From Paenibacillus pabuli NBRC 13638 (GTDB lineage Bacteria; Bacillota; Bacilli; Paenibacillales; Paenibacillaceae): a stretch of DNA of 64,000 bases. Position numbers and translations under genes: made by a program. This document shows positions 62,338-64,000 of this stretch, piece by piece. The notes beneath the pieces are model-generated. The model saw only the letters and a list, made by a program, of their open reading frames with translations. It searched no databases and was not told the DNA's origin. Within the stretch, counting starts at the first letter, position 1. Every line of letters starts with the position of its first letter. The DNA is taken from the NCBI RefSeq assembly GCF_001514495.1, contig NZ_BCNM01000002.1, forward strand, positions 310,001-374,000, in the 5' to 3' direction.

Positions 62338-62940
62338 ATGTCTTTTTTCAAAAAGAAGGTTGTACTAGTCTCTTTATTCGTATTGTCTATCTCTGCTGTT
62401 GTAATCGCTTACTCAAGTGGTCAATCGAAACCGGACGTGCCCATTCATACAGTCGTCAACCTTTCAGCCAACTCCTTAACATTTCATGAAATAGATAAGC
62501 TGGATGCGTTCGCTGAACTGATCGTCATTGGTTATGCCACAGAAGATTTCAAAGATCGAGAGCATGTTATTACTGCATTTGATGATGGAACCATGCAATC
62601 CTTTCACACCAATACAAACATCAAGATTGAAAAGATATTGATGAAACCCGAAGATTTCCATTCAGATCAGAACGAATTAACAATCATCGAACCCATTAGC
62701 CTGGAAGGAGACGTTAAATATACAGCTGATGACTATGTAGAACTACAGAAGAGTGATACAAGTGTGCTCTTCTTGATGAAAAACTCCTTTGGTGATTATG
62801 GATTAATCAATGAGAATTTAGGCAAATTCAGCCTTGAAGGGATAAGTCAATATAGTGTACCTCAATCCTCCACTGCACAAGAGTTATCAGAATACGAAAC
62901 ATTTCGTAACTCTGTCATGAAGAAGTACCATTTGAATTAA
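62338..62940 (+). CDS. secreted or membrane-anchored protein
   Basis: A 200-residue protein with an N-terminal helix (about 9-27) and an extracytoplasmic domain (LDAFAELIVIGYATEDFKDR, NIKIEKILMKPEDF, SVLFLMKNSFGDYGLIN). This resembles small Bacillus exported proteins of unknown role. GGAGAGGATG lies before the ATG at 62338. Confidence 0.65.
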   Translation: MSFFKKKVVLVSLFVLSISAVVIAYSSGQSKPDVPIHTVVNLSANSLTFHEIDKLDAFAELIVIGYATEDFKDREHVITAFDDGTMQSFHTNTNIKIEKILMKPEDFHSDQNELTIIEPISLEGDVKYTADDYVELQKSDTSVLFLMKNSFGDYGLINENLGKFSLEGISQYSVPQSSTAQELSEYETFRNSVMKKYHLN

Positions 62941-63115
62941 GGTTTTCATCACATCTTAACTGTTGGTTTAGACTATCCCTATAGCGGTCGTTAAATTCCC
63001 TCTTACTTAAATCGTCCCTACATTAGAGCTTTATGTTAAATGATGAAATTATGGATTTATGTCTAAAATCATTCGGTACCACTGTAATCTCCTCCTGTTG
63101 AGCCAGAAGTTGAAA
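62941..63115. other. intergenic region without recognised feature
   Basis: AT-rich stretch between convergent genes. I see no gene, strong hairpin or site in it. Confidence 0.4.
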
Positions 63116-63255
63116 TCAAATGTCCGTCATTTCAATAATTGCTTCGGGCATCTCTGGTTGTTTTAATAAATAACCCACTTTAAAATACCATATAGTACTA
63201 AATACAACGACAAAAAGTATAATGATAGCAATAATAGACTTCTTTTTTTATTCAC
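63116..63255 (-). pseudogene. small membrane protein gene with a one-base frameshift
   Basis: A GTG at 63253-63255 after AAGGAGT begins MNKK; a run of seven A is followed, in another frame, by KSIIAIIILFVVVFSTIWYF and LLKQPEMPEAIIEMTDI before TGA. One extra A would give a 46-residue membrane protein. Confidence 0.45.
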
Positions 63256-63334
63256 AATTCTTACTCCTTACATCTACAGTCTACCTAAATTTCTTTTCTA
63301 AACCTGTGTTTCAAATAGTACTTACCCTGCGCGA

Positions 63335-63490
63335 TCAACATCTGAAAACGGTCTTGGATTCGACCATCCATTCATAGACCTCGTCAACCGTTCTCCATCC
63401 GATATTTGTGGTTTCGTCTCCTATTTCCAAAAGTTCCCCTTCCACTTTACAAATTAGCGAATGCTGGGATGCCCGACTGCATCTACTTCT
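63335..63490 (-). pseudogene. coding-like C-terminal remnant
   Basis: A frame reading KVEGELLEIGDETTNIGWR and TVDEVYEWMVESKTVF then stop looks like the end of a real protein. AAGGAG and an ATG near 63475 are in a different frame. Probably a frameshifted or truncated small gene. Confidence 0.35.
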
Positions 63491-63511
63491 CCTTAATTTA
63501 TTCTACCTATT

Positions 63512-63817
63512 CTAGTTTCTAGATTTTAATATGTATTTTTTGTCTCTTGCCCGCTCATTTATTTCTTTAAGCAAGTTCTCTTTATAAATTGAAGTACTAA
63601 ATGGAATTTCTCTATGGTTTTCATCTGGATAGATATTCTCTGCATAGATAATAAAGTTGGTTACATCCATCTTCTTAATGATGAAATAATTCCCCTCGAA
63701 CTCACCGTTACGAATGTGAACGGAATCGATGAAATCAAATATAGCCTCATAACGTTCTTGTGATGAAATCTCATCTTCTAAAAAACGTTTGATGACTTCC
63801 TGGCTATTAATCAACAT
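63512..63817 (-). CDS. small hypothetical protein, probable cassette gene
   Basis: A 101-residue protein: EVIKRFLEDEISSQERYEAI, NYFIIKKMDVTNFIIYAENI, STSIYKENLLKEINERARDK. AAGGAAG precedes the ATG. A cassette-type site begins 43 bp upstream of the start, as for the genes of the 39-48 kb array. No family recognised. Confidence 0.65.
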   Translation of the reverse strand: MLINSQEVIKRFLEDEISSQERYEAIFDFIDSVHIRNGEFEGNYFIIKKMDVTNFIIYAENIYPDENHREIPFSTSIYKENLLKEINERARDKKYILKSRN

Positions 63818-63859
63818 TTCTCACTTCCTTTATTGTTTTTTTCAGGATTTCAAGAGTTT

Positions 63860-64000
63860 CATATAACGTTGTGTATTCACGAACCCTCACTGGCGTAAGC
63901 GCGTAAGCGAAGGTCGGACGGACTTAGCCAGTGCAGGGTTGTCGCCTGATTCAGCTTCCCCGAAATCCCTCCTGGCGACCGAGGCGAATGCCCGATGTGT
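63860..64000 (-). repeat. attC-like site cut by the window edge
   Basis: CATATAACGTTGTGTATTCA and CG begin the left arm; AACCCTCACTGGC against GCCAGTGCAGGGTT and GTCGCC against GGCGAC form internal stems. The last part resembles the site at 46811-47000. The right boxes should lie just beyond 64000. Confidence 0.7.

Overview
The window looks like chromosomal DNA of a Paenibacillus-type member of the Bacillota. Evidence: AGGAGG-type ribosome binding sites, a PRD-type GlcT antiterminator, YesM/YesN-type sugar two-component systems with Lpl-type transporters, a Spo0E-like phosphatase, a FusB-like EF-G-binding protein, and a long GC-balanced palindromic intergenic repeat at 34771-34890. The genus is an inference. 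No rRNA, tRNA or CRISPR array was found.

Region 1 (1-38.8 kb) is mostly ordinary chromosome. It holds a truncated AAA ATPase at the left edge, then a glucose PTS operon glcT - EIIA - EIICB whose GlcT-type RNA antiterminator and overlapping terminator lie upstream of glcT itself. Next is a minus-strand operon of a radical SAM/SPASM protein, a 45-residue peptide, a phosphodiester glycosidase and a GT2-GtrA glycosyltransferase. Housekeeping and small accessory enzymes follow (PdxH, GNATs, NUDIX, hydrolases), then an OmpR/HK/FtsX/ABC module, a CzcD-type zinc exporter with a visible ArsR-like operator, a MerR/aldo-keto reductase pair with a 19-bp-spacer promoter, an HxlR/oxidoreductase pair, a FusB-like gene, and a complete LplABC/YesMN sugar-uptake locus.

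Region 2 (about 39.35-52.1 kb) is the striking part. Nine AT-rich genes of unrelated families all point the same way, each preceded by its own RBS about 20 bp inside its unit and followed by a 100-190 bp structured palindromic site. In gene orientation each site reads ..AAC - spacer - TTCACG - (several small hairpins) - CGTGAA - spacer - GTT.., the polarity and layout of integron attC sites. At the upstream end of the array sits a tyrosine recombinase (48123-49238) with all catalytic residues but without the extra segment that marks IntI. Its 3' flank carries a conserved attI-like stretch ending in GTTCAG. A second, shorter cassette block (49.45-51.9 kb) is headed by a deletion remnant of the same recombinase with the same attI-like flank. 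The cassettes include an AbiH-like protein, a DUF4145 protein and a PD-(D/E)XK-like nuclease, which suggests a defence repertoire. I read this as a gene-cassette system of integron type with a non-IntI recombinase.

Region 3 (52.1-64 kb) starts with broken copies of neighbouring genes. It then holds a type VII secretion lipase toxin set (lipase with C-terminal helical targeting region, WXG-like partner, divergent lipoprotein that may be the immunity protein). Next comes a Fur-controlled siderophore locus (binding lipoprotein, FhuF-like 2Fe-2S protein, Btr-like AraC-SBP fusion regulator), then small accessory genes, two of them frameshifted. At 63.5-64 kb another gene with a cassette-type site runs off the right edge, so a third cassette block may begin there.
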